Below, piece by piece: positions 9,982 through 22,854 of a DNA stretch of 44,395 nt. The stretch is taken from assembly GCA_022225965.2 (NCBI GenBank), contig JAKJXP020000180.1:1-44395 (forward strand). The letters are read 5' to 3'. Under the pieces are notes generated by a model. It made no database searches. It was not told the DNA's origin and saw only the letters and a list, made by a program, of their open reading frames with translations. The translations under genes and the position numbers were made by a program. The stretch is from Diatrype stigma (taxonomy: Eukaryota > Ascomycota > Sordariomycetes > Xylariales > Diatrypaceae). Numbering within the stretch: the first letter of the stretch is position 1; each line of letters opens with the position of its first letter.

Positions 9982-11617
9982 CGAAACGTAGTATCGAGAT
10001 ATCCTGTTCGGAATGCGCCAGCCGGGTGCCCAGCGCGCAACTGATTTTATGGCCTCCAGAATAGTGATGGGTGGTCGTTCTATGACATGACGGGTTTTGA
10101 AGAACAAGCTGTACACTGGCGGTGCCTTTTTGCCTATTTTTTCTCTTCGTTTTCTTGGTTGTGTAAAATTATCAAGTGTCATGCAAGGAAGGCTGAGCGA
10201 AAAGGTTCGATACAGATGCAAAATACAGTTGGACCTGCAGGAGGATGATTGGTGGGGTGAGAAATAAGGTTGGACACTAGCTAGACTACATGCTCTATTA
10301 GTGGGCCACTCTTGTAGCCTTGTAGTCCTCTAGGCTCAATCAAGGAGGTTCGAGGTTCCAGGTTGTTTCTTCAACCTGCAAGTACTACAATATGGGATAT
10401 ATTCGAATCTCGATCATATTCCGAGGATTTTCCTGTTTTCAACTGTGAAGGGCCATATTAACTAGTAGGGATCTATACGCATTACCCAGTCATCCCGAGT
10501 CTACATTATCAGTAAGAGTGAGTGAACTCGGCAGTCTTGAGCAGAAGACTGCTATAAATACGATCATCAGATGTGAGGGCAAGTTGGCAAGGCTTACCTC
10601 CAAGGAAAACATCACTAAAAGGCTCCACGCTGTTCAACCATTCACACGACGTACTGCCTGGGTCAGAAACATAGATCGTTCCAAGTCGATCGTTCCCCTT
10701 AAACAAATGACTAGCAGCTATAAATACAGAGACCCCGATGTGCGTCGTTACAATCAATCACCACGATGACGATGATAATGGTTAAGACCTAATAGATTTC
10801 CTGACACTCAATCTCGACCATGCCTCCATCAGACGCTTCCATATCTTGCCGAGATCTCTCGAGACGGGGGCTACAGATGCCCCCTCTTCGATCTCCTTCA
10901 CCTGTAAGTATATTATCCACGTCGCTTTCCATCATACCTCGTCTTCAAGCAACGAGGCGGATTGGGCAACTAGACAGATAGACGATGTTGTGCATGATAT
11001 CTGTTGGATATCCATGGATGCCGTCAAACCTGTGGCTTTTGCAACCAGTTGATTTTTGTCTTTATCCGCATTTTTTTGCTCCGGGCCCAAGTCTGAATCA
11101 ACTCCGAAAAAGAAGAGCGAGGAAATGATGCTCCGTTATTGCTAGAAAATGTGGTCGACGCTGCCAGTAGATAGGAAAAAAAGGAAAGCGATAGTGATGT
11201 GTCCTCCAACGGCACAGATGAGCATATCATACAAATCCTACTTCGACAACATCCCAATAGACGCCACTACCATATAAGCCGTGTACGCTTATCTCGGTTG
11301 TCTTGATAGCACACCCTAAGTCATTGTAGTAGAGCTCGGCGGAGATGTCATACACAACGTAGCATGCTGATTAGGCATCCGCTAATGCCGCCGGAATCGC
11401 AAATTATAGCCATGACCAGAGTAGTAATGATGGTCGTGGTTGTCATGTGACATGTGGCTTGAAAAAAGAGAAATAACGCCCTGACACCTTACTATGCTAA
11501 CCGAACAAAACGCCGCTCGACTGGAAGGGGTGCCGAATACACAATTGAAGGTCTATCGCCCTTAATCGACAAGAAAATGGCCATCGTCGGAGATCATTGG
11601 AGAAACGCTTGCCGTCG
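9982..11617. other. Intergenic region with weak coding-like remnants
   Basis: It separates DUS1 from the 3' end of the 807-aa gene. Two stretches look faintly coding: one on the minus strand near 10510-10757, and one on the plus strand with a well-placed ATG at 10820, a GTAAGT donor at 10904 and a later frame interrupted by two stops. None has a recognisable domain, so no gene is called. Confidence 0.4.
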
Positions 11618-14261
11618 TCAGAAGAAGTGCGTGTAAACTTTGGACGTTTCATGGACTTCCATTTCCTGCAAGATAGGGGTTAGCTTGGGTCAAACGGGAA
11701 AAGATGCTGTGAAGAATTGCAAGTACCATCTTGAAAGTGTTGAGCTCCTCTTTGATTTGTTGGGCAAGCATGGGCGTTAAGCGGTTGCAGGTGGCGATTT
11801 CACCTCGACGATCGTACTCGCCACTGGGCCACGTGTCGTAGAATACGATACGTGGGCTGAAAGTGGCATTGCGCTTACTAGCAGCCCCCTGCGGCGTGAC
11901 CGGAGCACTCTTGGTATCTTGGCGAAGACGAAGTGCCGACATGAAGTAATCCTCGTTACCAATAGCGATAGACCCATTGCGTTTATGGCTTTGGGCGTCA
12001 TCATTTGGGGTGCTAGGAGCCGTCGAGATTGGGGAGTCGGAGACGTTAGGAATCGCAGGAAGCTCGAATGTAGGCGCTGCAGGCCCTTTAGCCTCCGTTG
12101 GTCGAGGCGACGGTGAATCTCCACGAGCTGTAGACTTGGTAAGCAATGGAACTTGTAACTTCGAATGGCAAAGCTTACTTTTCAGGATACCCTTCCGTAT
12201 CGTTGCAAGCACCTCAGCTCTTTCTTTCTCACCACCAACAATACTCTTCCTTGCAGCGGAGTTACCACTGCTGGGGCGGTCAGACTGAAGGCTATCAGGT
12301 TTTAAGTTCATGGTTTCCATGGAGTTCCGCTCCAGATGAGGGAATCCCGTTCCGCCAGCCTGTTGGGTGTGTATATCGGCGTTGACATTGACACGCTCCC
12401 GCTCCGCTTCAACTGTGATCATCGAAACAGCTGCCTGAGAACTCTCGGCTGTAACCGCATCACCGACCGGAGCCCCGATCACAGACTTCGGACGAAATAG
12501 ACCCGCCAACGACCGACTGCCTTTCTTTACACCACGTCCCATCTTACGGAGCATGATGGATGCAGAAGAGGCGGTGGAGGAGATGGAGAGGTTATCAGTC
12601 GAGCCGGAGAAGAGCTTGGTTCCAGAGTAGATACTGCTTCCAATTCCACCCTCTTCCTGCTTCTGTGCTATCCGGGCCTGTTCTTCCTCGTATGGATCGT
12701 CGGATCGGGGGTCCTTGTGCAACCTATTGTGTTCATTCTGTTGCGCCGCTCTGGCCAAATCAGAAGCGCCATCCTGACCTGTCGCCTTCCGAAGTTCAGC
12801 AGCGCTGCCAAACGAGAAGGCCCGTCGTAGTCTGGAGGTCTTGCTCTTCGGCCTGCCGCCTTTTTCATTGATGGCGGCGAGTTGTTGAGCTGCAGGGCTA
12901 GTAGAAGCCGGTCCGTGCGACGACGCCGGAGGCTGGGGAGAGGTTTGGGCTGCTCTGTTGTCCGCAGGCGGGGCCGATGTACCCGACGATGACCCGGCGG
13001 TCATGTTGGCCGGCTGCGACAATGGGGATGGGCTGAGAACTCGCTTGCCGGAGACATCAGTTGATGAGCTTCGGGGAGGCACGTTAACAGGCTTCAGATA
13101 ATCTTGATGGGAACTTTTGGCCCCAGAGGCGGAGGCGGGGCTGTTGATAGTGGAGACAGTCGAGGCATTCGTGTTTCGATTGGCAGACTAATTGAAGCGA
13201 AAAAAGGGTCAGTATACTTAGCAAGGCAAGGGTCGTAGATCGTGGCCCCATTGAGTAATAGGGTCTCCTGATGCTATACGAAGTTGGTTACTCACCGACG
13301 GTGGCCGAGAATTACTAGATCGGCTAGAGACGCTATCAGAACTCCCACTTCGCGTGTGCAAAGGGTTCCTCTCAACCGCGGGAACAGGGACGACGCGAGT
13401 TACAGTCTTCTGTTCTTTTTCGATGTTGCTTGCCTTCTTTGCATCGATAGGCAACTCTGCATGAACAGTTTCGCTGGCCTGCTTGAAATCTCTCGAGGTC
13501 AATGGGCTGGAGTAGTCGGAAATATCGATTGAGTGCAAACTGCGGCGCCGGAACTTCTTCACATCTTCGTCGTTACGTAAACGTGGAACGTGGATATCGT
13601 CTACTGATGCGCCCATTACAGAGGCGTACGCACTGTGTGGCCTGCTACTAGCGAGGTGGGCTGAGTTTCTAGGAATAGTCGCCTTCCGATCTGTCGTCAT
13701 TCCGGGATTGTAGAGATGGACAACCGTAGCCATGCCAGAACCGGAGGGCGGCGCCGAACCCGGCGTTTGGGATGGCTGTTGCATGCTATTTGGTGAAGAA
13801 TCCGTCTGTTTCTGGGCTGGGCGCCTATACCGCTCGGGCGACGCTTTGGCAGACGCAACTTGGGCAAATGTAGGTTGGCTCGAGCTTATGGTAGATGGCG
13901 TAGACTGTTGCCGCACGGCCGTCGGTCGGGGTTGATTAATGTCCATCATTTGATTAGTTGGTATCGTCGATCCTCTGTAGCTTCCATATTGTTGTTGCCA
14001 TTGACCGTTGTTGGCAAGGCCAGGTGTAGAGGTGAAAGCATAAGGCTGGATCGGACCAGTGGTGTTTGGACGGTACGTCGGTTGGCCTCCTCCATTACCA
14101 GGAACGCTGTGGAAGTTATTCCGCTGGGGTTGAGCCCCGTATTGTTGGCCTGGCTGGGACTGTGGTGTTCCTGCCATGATACCCGATGTTGTACTTGGTC
14201 TCGTTTGGAGTATAGTCACAGTTCCCGATTGCTGAGGGTAACCCTGGACAAGTGCAGCCAT
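11618..14261 (-). CDS. Conserved fungal protein of unknown function, 807 aa
   Basis: Four exons on the minus strand: 13296-14261, 12179-13187, 11727-12127 and 11618-11665. The introns are 108 nt (GTGAGT...TTAG), 51 nt (GTAAGC...CTACAG, in frame) and 61 nt (GTACTT...TTGCAG with GCTAAC branch). The last exon adds EMEVHETSKVYTHFF and a stop. The protein is largely disordered: a Gln/Pro/Ser/Thr-rich N-terminal third, a basic RLRRAFSFGSAAELRK motif (about 441-456), then an STDNLSISSTASSASIMLRK-type segment, a basic KKGSRSLAGLFRPKSV stretch and an IKEELNTFKMEMEVHE C-terminus. The conserved islands between Ser-rich linkers suggest phospho-regulated interaction motifs. I recognise it as a type widespread in Pezizomycotina but know of no firm function. 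Confidence 0.8.
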
Positions 14262-15224
14262 ATTCGAAGTAGCACGCTTCGAGTACGTGACCGGCCGCAG
14301 GCCACGATCGTAGTGATCCTGGTTTGCTGCTCAAGCTGTGTGGGTAACGCGAGGACAAGAATCGAAATGGGACAGAAGAGTTGACTGATGATTCGACCCT
14401 ATAATTTGGGCATCAATTAGTTACTGATGCATGGTTCGCAGGTCTGTTCAAATCAAAAGTCCAAGCCACTTTTATCCCTCTTTTGAGGGCAGCCCAACAG
14501 GTGTGTCGCTTTTATGATTTATTCAAGGGAAAGACATCGCCTGCCTACGAGTTTCTTACAAATTTGTACCCAACGAGGTAGCTGTCCTCAGTCGAAAAGG
14601 CGGACTAACGTATATTTCGGAGAAAAACACGCTGGGACGAATTGGAGGACGCCTGCGACCGGAAGGGAAAAGAACGAATGATAACGGTCCCCAAGAAAAA
14701 CTGGACTGTTACCGTTCACAAGTTTTCTGTCCGAGAGTTGAATATTTCACAACCACTCGCTATTGTATGAAGGGGACGGTTAGATTCGCAAATTCCGATA
14801 GTCACGGTGGACACAAAACAACCCCAAGTGGTAGAAGGGAAGTATTGCGAGGGTCTCGGAGGCAGGCTGTGGGTTATCGTGCTCTCACGTTTCCCCGGTG
14901 GTCGAAAGAAACAAGATTCGTATGTTTTATGGGGTTTCTGGGAATCAATCAAGGTTAGAGGTTTGTCTTAAGAAATGGCGTGAGACAAACAAAACAGGCT
15001 GGAGAATAGCCCGAGACGCCGAAGAGTCATGGGCCAGAATGAATTGAGCATCTGGATAGGCTCTAGATTGACAGGGAACAACAAGGCAGGGAACACATTG
15101 TCTGTCTAAGAAGGTATCTAGAGAAGCCACGGGGGGATGGGGTGTTCCGCCAGGGCACGGGGCGATGCTCACAGTTGAAATAAAGAATAAACGCTGTATG
15201 TACGAATACGTGGGCTTTTAAGTT

Positions 15225-15440
15225 ATGTAGGGAGGAATGACCGGATGGAGAAGGGGTAAAGAAGAAGGGGGATGGGGAAGGGGGTGTGTCTCGAGGGGGA
15301 AGGGAAGGAGAAAGGGGGAAGGACAAGATGAAAGATGACAAGTCAATGACAGTCAATGATGCTATTCGGAGAATGTGCAATGGGGGGGAAGGGGATGGAG
15401 AAGGGGAAAGAATAGACTACATGGAGAAGGGGAGGCAAGC
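15225..15440. promoter_or_regulatory. Long polypurine/polypyrimidine tract
   Basis: The plus strand is dominated by G and A (GAAGGGG, GGGGAAGGG and similar), with two denser blocks at about 15245-15330 and 15380-15440. It lies about 1 kb upstream of the 807-aa minus-strand gene, where it is CT-rich in the sense direction. CT-rich tracts are common in fungal promoters and leaders. It might also form triplex or G-quadruplex structure. Confidence 0.35.
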
Positions 15441-15593
15441 GAGTGATGAGTCCACAGTGCGTTCGGTGACAGTGCAGCTGCGGGATGTCGGGGGTGAAGA
15501 GTGAATGAACTGGAAGTTCCAGTGCACTGCAAGCAAAGGCAAAGTTGCAGGTGATGTTCATTCAAATTGGAAGGCGGCCAAATCCCTTAGGTA

Positions 15594-15645
15594 ACTAATC
15601 CCTAATTCCCTAGGCATTCCCTAGGCAATCCCTAGGCTGCTAGGT
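15594..15645. repeat. Short CCCTAGG-type tandem cluster
   Basis: Four near copies of a CCCTA(A/G) unit (CCCTAATT, CCCTAGGCATT, CCCTAGGCAAT, CCCTAGGCTG) lie in tandem, followed by CTAGGTAGG. The unit resembles the fungal telomere repeat CCCTAA only loosely, and may simply be local slippage. Confidence 0.4.
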
Positions 15646-18600
15646 AGGTAATCCCCATCCCCCCAATGCCCATCCCCCATCTCGCCTTCCCCTGTATTGT
15701 ACGAGATGCTAATAAGCATTGTACCTGTAGGGGTGGATGGTGCTAAGACTGAACCACTGCGAACCACTCAGGGCCACCCACCACAATGCATGTATTATGT
15801 GGGCTACTGAACCTGGTTACGTACATAATAGGTGGGCTGCTTGGTGGCACAACTGGACTCCACTTACCAGCAAGTGAAGCCAGCATGTATTCAGGCTCCA
15901 GGGCATCCAGCAGCCAACGCCGATTTCTCACGTTGTAGGTATGATTAACTATTGTTGTATGCCTATCTGCAATAAGATCATCACTGATCAACTCTGATCA
16001 GCTATTTCTGGGCGATTACAGATGTTGGTCTACATGTACACAGTATCTACCTACCAACATGAGAAAAAGGATGACTCCAACGCATCTATGAATGTACCTA
16101 AGGACTGCTAGGTACCTACTTATGCTTGGTTGTTGCAAGAGTAGGTACCTACATTACCTTATGTACATATAAGATCGGACGTTGAACTAATTGAGTTAAT
16201 TCATTCTGGACCCCTTTTTTGCTGTGCATAAAGGTAGTTGGATATACTATGGTATGTATGTATAACACCTGATATCTACTTAAGTATCCAATTAGTTCGG
16301 TCTTTCATTAGATAAGATCTCAGTGCTAATAATGAGAGGTTGAAAATATTTCATATTCGTCTAAGGACAGGGGGAAATTGGGTGGATGAATCGAGTACAG
16401 CATATTAAGGCATAACTGCATACTTCCTTTCTTCCAACTTGCCAACTCCCTGTCTCCCCAATCTGCAACCCTACAGGTACTTCTGTGAGGTGCAGCACCT
16501 TCCTTTCCCGAAAGGTGTCATCCCAGCCAGTAACTACGAAGATATAAAGTGCGGCACAATACACACTGAGGCTCTGTGCGGCCCGAAAGGTGCGCAAGAA
16601 ATTACACGGAACCAAAGCAAAGAGTTCTTCATGGCGAATGATTCCATAACCTAGCTCTGCCGAATAGATTACAGATACCTAGTCGTTATATAAGGTCCGG
16701 CCATGTTTTCCTCATGGTTGCAATGAAATTTCCGAGAATATCTTATTTGCGTACTTTAATATTTAATTCGCCTTCGAACTTACAAGACCTTGCTACCTGG
16801 ATAAGAGTATACATGTTCAAGTATCATATCTCACCTATAGAAGCATGCAGGAGCGGCGGTTCAATGAGCATGAAATCATGCGTGTTGAAGTAATCAGAAT
16901 AGGTACATATAACATACTCCTCATCCATACTTCAGGTCAAGGGGCGTGTATGGGAGGTTAACAGCACGTACCTAAGATCAGGCCAAGTCCGTAGCCCGGT
17001 AAGTATTGTAATCGGTACTACCTATAGTTTATCTAGGTTAAGCAATGAGGTAGTATTTCTTGCATGGACTTGGTGAAAATCGTGAAAATAGGGGGCCATT
17101 GCGCTAATACCACTTGATCTCTCAAATATACGAAATACACGAGGGCAACTGCCAGATTATTTTGTTCCGGCCCTGTAATTCTGCGTGCCATGGGCCTCCA
17201 CAATCGCGGGACTGTTGTTGATATGAGCAAGGGTCCAGTCCTGTGATGATTGGCCCGGCCGTGAAAGTGGGCGGTCAAGAGGCATTGATCGTTGTCGCGC
17301 TAGACAAGCACGATTACGGATGTGGATTGATACGCGCGGCGGAGTTGATGATGGACCGTGGATGCACCAAACTCGCTGCGTTTTGCATACCTAGGTACTG
17401 ATGCATTAATCAGAGTTCCAAGACGGTGGCATCTCAGCATCTCTGTGTTATGAACCGAGTTATCCGGCTATAAATGAAAATGGCCGGGCTAATATCCAAA
17501 TTGTTTTCCAAAAGGACCCGAGCCTTTCATTAATTGAGCCTATCAAACTCATAACTACAGTATGTGGCCTACATTCCTAGGTACATACATAGTACCTAAC
17601 TCACCATTAAGATTGCATGCCGGCTGCTTATAAAGTACCTACTGCTCAGCAGCTCATCCCAGGTTTCAAACCTGCGGACAATAGCGATTCCAGCAACATG
17701 ACACCAGAGTTTTCAAGATGGATGACTTATTGATACACCAGGAGACAAGGTAATCAAGTATTGACTAAGCGGTTATATTCGACCAAGGATGTGTCCCCGG
17801 GCAGCTACGTTATACCCCAACCCAGTCAATCCCCAGTCCGTACTCCCGAGTCTACTCGATACATTTGGACATGTCTACACTTAGAACCAGACATTTCATT
17901 TTGATCCTCTCCAGAATCCGGTGGTCAAAGGGCTCTTATGGCATCGCCAGAAACATCGTGGAAATAGAAAGAAAAGGCGTGTCGAGTTGCACTCATTTCC
18001 AAACAGAGAAACCACTGCTGATCGAAACGACATGTCTGAAAAGAATGAACGAGGGGTGCCATATATTGGTAGTCAGGTAACAACAAGTCGCAGCTTTCAT
18101 TCAGTAAGGTCAGCGATTGAAATCACTAAAGCCAGATGTCTCAATCAACCGATGGTCCCTCCAAACCACCTGTCAGGATCCCTTTCGCCTCGGCTTAGGC
18201 TTCACAGCTGCCAGATCTGTTGCATTGCACTCAGAAAAGTGAGGTTCGCTATCCGATCTTGTGTACCGGCCCATCAGGGACGAGTCATGCAGACTCCAAT
18301 AAAAATGACGAACAGGTCGAAGCTCTCTACTGAGTCTACTCAGCTTACCGTAGTATTGGATCGGGGCCCAAAGGTACCAGGGGTTCCGGCCTACGGGTAC
18401 GTAATGAATTTCGACAAGTTAAAACCTTACGATTTGCTGGCAAGCCGACGTCATCGTGGCCCCGAGCTCCGAGAGCATACTACCTATACTACGCACATAC
18501 ACGGCGCATACACGGGCACCGTTAGTACTGACTAAAGCACTTATAGTAAGCTCTCCCGAACAACCTTATTATCACGGCCGTGTATACCACCTACTTCTAG

Positions 18601-21600
18601 TCACGTATTGGTTAGGCTGTAAGAGGTAGGTGTGTAGGGTGCCCTTGGGGTAAATCCGGTAAATGTCGACTTACTAAGAAGATAACAGGTATAGCTAGAA
18701 ACTCAACTCCTCCCTGAGATCGTATATGCCTTGTCTTCAACTCAAACTCGGTTTTAGCAAGCGATTAATAAGGATCCAACAGGTGCATACCTATATAGCG
18801 TAGAGATGACTACCTGGCCATATATCCCGCAATGGACCGTGTCTCTATCCAGGCGTTGGACTATGACGGCAGACCACTTATCGATCTACTTACCTCGCAG
18901 CCCTCGGTGCCCGGCTACCAATAAGTCTACCGTTTTCTCGTGCACTGCACTGGATAAATGCCTCGAATCACAGCCAAGTTACTAAGTAGGTAACTAGCTA
19001 CCTGATGACCTGCTCTCGTTACCATATTACTTACCTACTTCGCCTTATCTCTGGAAGGTTTGGTAAGTGAGATAGCCACGTTTCAGGTGTAAGTAAGGCA
19101 AAACAATTTACCGTCCAATGGGAATATACCCATATGCATGTATCGAGGCGGTGATCGATCTGCAGCAACCGCACTCGCCTTGAGTGGGGGGAGCCACCGT
19201 GAAATTCGACGATCGACATACCGCATACGCCATCAGATAGGTAAATTAAATGCTAATATCGCAAACATCCGTTGCAAGGCGATGTATTGCCTACCTTGCC
19301 TACATACCTTGTGTACCTTGCGGCTCTTACGTTCTAAACAGGATCGACCGAGTATCTGATTTTCCAGATCGAGGGGTGATGAACTCTTGAAGATTCCCGT
19401 TGTTCCAATGTTCCCTGTGGATTTACCTCGATGCTCGGTGCTTAACCGCGGTGGTTCAGAGTGACCATTGCAACATCTCGGCTGCTAGGTGATGACCAAA
19501 CTACGCCTGCTGGAAGAAGCCACTGTATGTAGGTAACTAAGTATGTAGGTAGGTTTGTATATATGGAGATGCCAATGCTCAACATCCCGAAGACTATGTC
19601 GTGTGACTAGACGACCGCCTTGAACACTGCGCAGGTGGTGAAGTAACAGACAACCCCTTATGTATACTGCAAGTTGCGAAGTGCAAAAACCCGAATGTTC
19701 ATCGTTGTGGAATTCGTGTTCCGACATTGATTCCATCGTGGTCTTTATGCTCGCACTATGGCTTCGGGCCCAAGACTCGATTGCCCACCGTGCTGCAGTG
19801 CTCCAGTATCTTGGCCGGGAAGAGGATGTTTTATGTTGACAAACACCGGGCCTGGCGGGATGGGAGAGGCATCTCGTTACTTGCAACAGCCAGGCACGCG
19901 ACGGCAAACACCAACTACACTCGGTTTTGGGGGCTTTGGTCGGGGTGACATAGGCCGTCCATGTTCCACAACGCGGTGCTAGTTGGTCGGTAAAGCAGAT
20001 TTTGTAGCCTGTCACGCTCCGCGACATGCTTCATCCTTCCGAGTCTGTGGGCTTCCGCATATACACGACATAACCTGCCCCCAACCCCGATAAGGGGCAC
20101 AAAGCCAGCTAGGGGCGAAAGGAGGGGGGAAAAGGAAAAAGAAGAGTGGTCGGGGTTCGATCAAAACGCACACAAGCTCATCATGAAGCGCCTAAATCCT
20201 TTTACCGGGTGGTCCAGAGTTGCGCTTGGGGTCCCGCTGTCCGGAGAGCGACGATGACTGCCTAGCGGTATACATCCAGACCTGAGGGCCGCCGTAATTT
20301 TATGGGCGTGTCTCGATGACGCCCCTCGGTGCCAGACAACCGATGCACAGCAGAGGAAATGCGGGCCAGCCGTGCGCCTCACGAATATGTCAACTCGGCC
20401 GACGGAGACCCTGGCGACGCATGCGGCACCCGGGCCGAATCCCGCCTACTCTTCTCGAAGTACTTCTTTTTTTCCCTTTTCACAGCGTCAATAAGATTGA
20501 TCCACGTGTGTGCCCCTCTGTGCTGTGCTCCGGGGATGAGACAATGGCAACGCGTTAGCTCGAGCTCGTGGGAGCTTCACACAACGCCTCAGCCGCATGA
20601 GCTACCAATTGCGCGAGAGAGAAACAGCATGGGCTTGCTAGGTCGGGATATTGGCCAAGTCGATCTCAAGTTGGCATCTTGGTGGTGACAATGCCTATTG
20701 ACTTGATGCTGACAGTACATGCAAGTGACTAAGGATACCCAGAGCCCTCCGATGCGGGAACCCCCAGGCGGAAAAGTCTAGGTGTGACGGGTCTTCGCAG
20801 GATTTCAGGGGCTAAGTACTGTGTTACCTCAAGAAGCTGCATATATGTACCTAGATATGATAAGCACATAGGATGGTAACGCCTGCTATCTATATAGTCC
20901 ATTCTGCTCCCATACAAGTGGTTTCGAATTCATACCATTCCTGCTCGGACACCGTTATGTCATTTTCTGGCATATTTTGGGTTTGTAATGGCTCTTGTTT
21001 TTCGTCAATCTATTTGAGGTGGGCTCCCTTGAGACATATCTTGGGCTGGTAGTTTTCATCTGAGAGCATAATATACTGCAATGTCGGGTAGTTGCTCGTT
21101 CGTACCTCAGCCATGAAGACTACTATGACATAGTAGCATGCTTCGGTCCGTGCTAGCGGGACACTCCTCCCCAGCATACGCTGTCTTGCTACAGTTTGTA
21201 TTGTTCAGTGTCCTCCATGCGTCAAGGCTAACCAGTACTAGGTGTGTTAGGTATAAAAAAACGACTATACGTGAAACACGAAGCCCAGACTACTCGATCA
21301 AACTAGTCCTGAAGGCTTTAGCGACAGTGATGGCACGCGAACTTCTGCTGTTGACTGAATCGAGAGCATAGTGGTTGATTGGAGCTTACGGAGTGGTGAA
21401 AGTTGTCAAGTATACGCAAAGGCACCTCTCTAGGGGTGGATATCCTCGACCCCCTGCAAACCGGGAGATAGTATTGTCGAATGGCATATTTCTTGAGTGA
21501 ATGTGTAGGGCATGTGCTATAACTCCATATTGCTTATACCATGGTCTTCAGTCTTGGACTGGGTGTATGAGTTAGTTTCACTTATTCTTCACTTATTAGG

Positions 21601-22461
21601 CTACTATTTTGGGATATTGGCATACGATTCTATATAACAGAATAAAGATATAATTACGGACAAGTAAAGCTCGTTCATAGCTGGTAGGAAGACAGGGGTC
21701 ATAGGGACCGATGTAACTAGGTGTGAAGCATCAGGTTTTTATGACTACAATGTTGGCCATTGAGATACTATACTGCATTCCTTCCTACAGATGGATCTAG
21801 TGCCAAAGATGACCTTCCGTGCAGAAACCAGAGCGAATTTATTGTTAGTTCAATATGAGGAACATGAGCTATGTTTACCTTCGATATATCACCTAATACT
21901 GACGGGGATTTGGAAAAGTCCTAAGGTTTCGACTGAAAGTCGACAGTAAGGGGGATATGTTAACAATATCGGTCCCATCAAGTTATCATTATGTCATCAA
22001 AGAGTAGTGGGAAGGGAAATTGTAGCTTCGGATAACAATAGGTACGACTGACTCATGACATAATTGAAGATTAGATCACATGCTACCTATTATGAACATA
22101 CAATATCTCCAGGGATGAACCAATGGGCTACCGTACACAGTATCTCCATGACGCTATGTGCATAGATATTATCACGATATAAGTTCATCAAAAAGTGTTA
22201 CTATTGTCCAGTGACCCCAATGGTCAGAAGCATCGACCTCGTTTCTCATTATCGTAAGCGAGCTACCTGATATGTAGCTAGGTCTCCTTATGGATTACTA
22301 CCACCTCCCTCATAGACTAGCCCCTGGCGTCCAAATCATTCTTCATAGCCCCCCGCCCCCTATTATATTTTGAAACAAGACTGTACCAGCCAGAGAGTTG
22401 TCAGCGTACTTCACATACGTTGATACATTGGTGTTCGGCCATCCCCGAGCGCAACAGCTAA

Positions 22462-22854
22462 CTAGTCCTTCTTGGAGAAGATGTTCCTGACCAAGTCCGT
22501 CATCGACCGTCCTCCCAGGAGGTATTGGTCAGTGTGACGCCCGCAGGTGGTATAGACGTTTTTGGTGGGGGAGGTAGGCTTCGAAAACGACTTCGCCGAT
22601 ACGTCGGACGTCGTGCGGTTATGCGATGACCGGCTGCCCGACTTCTTATGGTCGAACCAGCTGTCTGAAAAGGTTCGATGGTAGCTCTAGGCAGGATGGT
22701 TTAGAGATGATTCTAGCCACCGGGTTGAGAGGAACTGATTTACTTTGCCTTTGTTGGGGTGGTCTGGCCCTAGATCGTTTGACCTGCCCGATAGTTCCCC
22801 CGCCCTTTGAGTATCCAGGGGCGGCGGGGCGGAAGCTCGATGTAATCGCCGCAT
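22462..22854 (-). CDS. Small conserved-looking protein, about 111 aa, two exons
   Basis: The 3' exon (22462-22686, minus) reads a protein-like frame ending in KNVYTTCGRHTDQYLLGGRS, then MTDLVRNIFSKKD and a stop. The CGRHTDQYLLGG block resembles small Pezizomycotina proteins of unknown function. The frame has a stop just upstream (22687-22689) and no ATG, so splicing is required. One consistent model uses ATG at 22854, donor GGCAAA|GTAAAT and acceptor CCTGCCTAG|AGC (57-nt intron, 22687-22743, phase 0, branch-like CTAAAC). A second acceptor, CCTTTTCAG, would fit the neighbouring frame but needs a further 5' exon. The middle is Ser/Thr/Lys-rich. No signal peptide or membrane segment is seen. The 3' exon is much more secure than the 5' one. 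Confidence 0.5.

Larger units (their letters stand above)
14262..22461. other. 8.2-kb gene-poor region
   Basis: This stretch is lower in GC than the genes and has many stops in all frames. It includes the upstream region of the 807-aa gene, a purine-rich tract (15225-15440), a CCCTAGG-type repeat cluster (about 15594-15645) and several TAGGTACCTA-like palindromes. One unusual stop-free frame lies at about 17894-18535 (plus). A somewhat GC-richer patch spans about 19700-20700 without a recognisable product. No rRNA, tRNA or transposon gene was identified. Confidence 0.5.

Noticed and set aside
10345..10362. B-box-like GGTTCGAGGTTCC
   Set aside because: It has an extra dinucleotide relative to the B-box, and no A-box, stems or T-run are nearby.
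19485..20688. Overlapping frames in the GC-richer patch at 19.5-20.7 kb
   Set aside because: Frames on both strands are of similar length, rich in Cys/Arg/Ser, with no motif; likely chance in GC-rich DNA.
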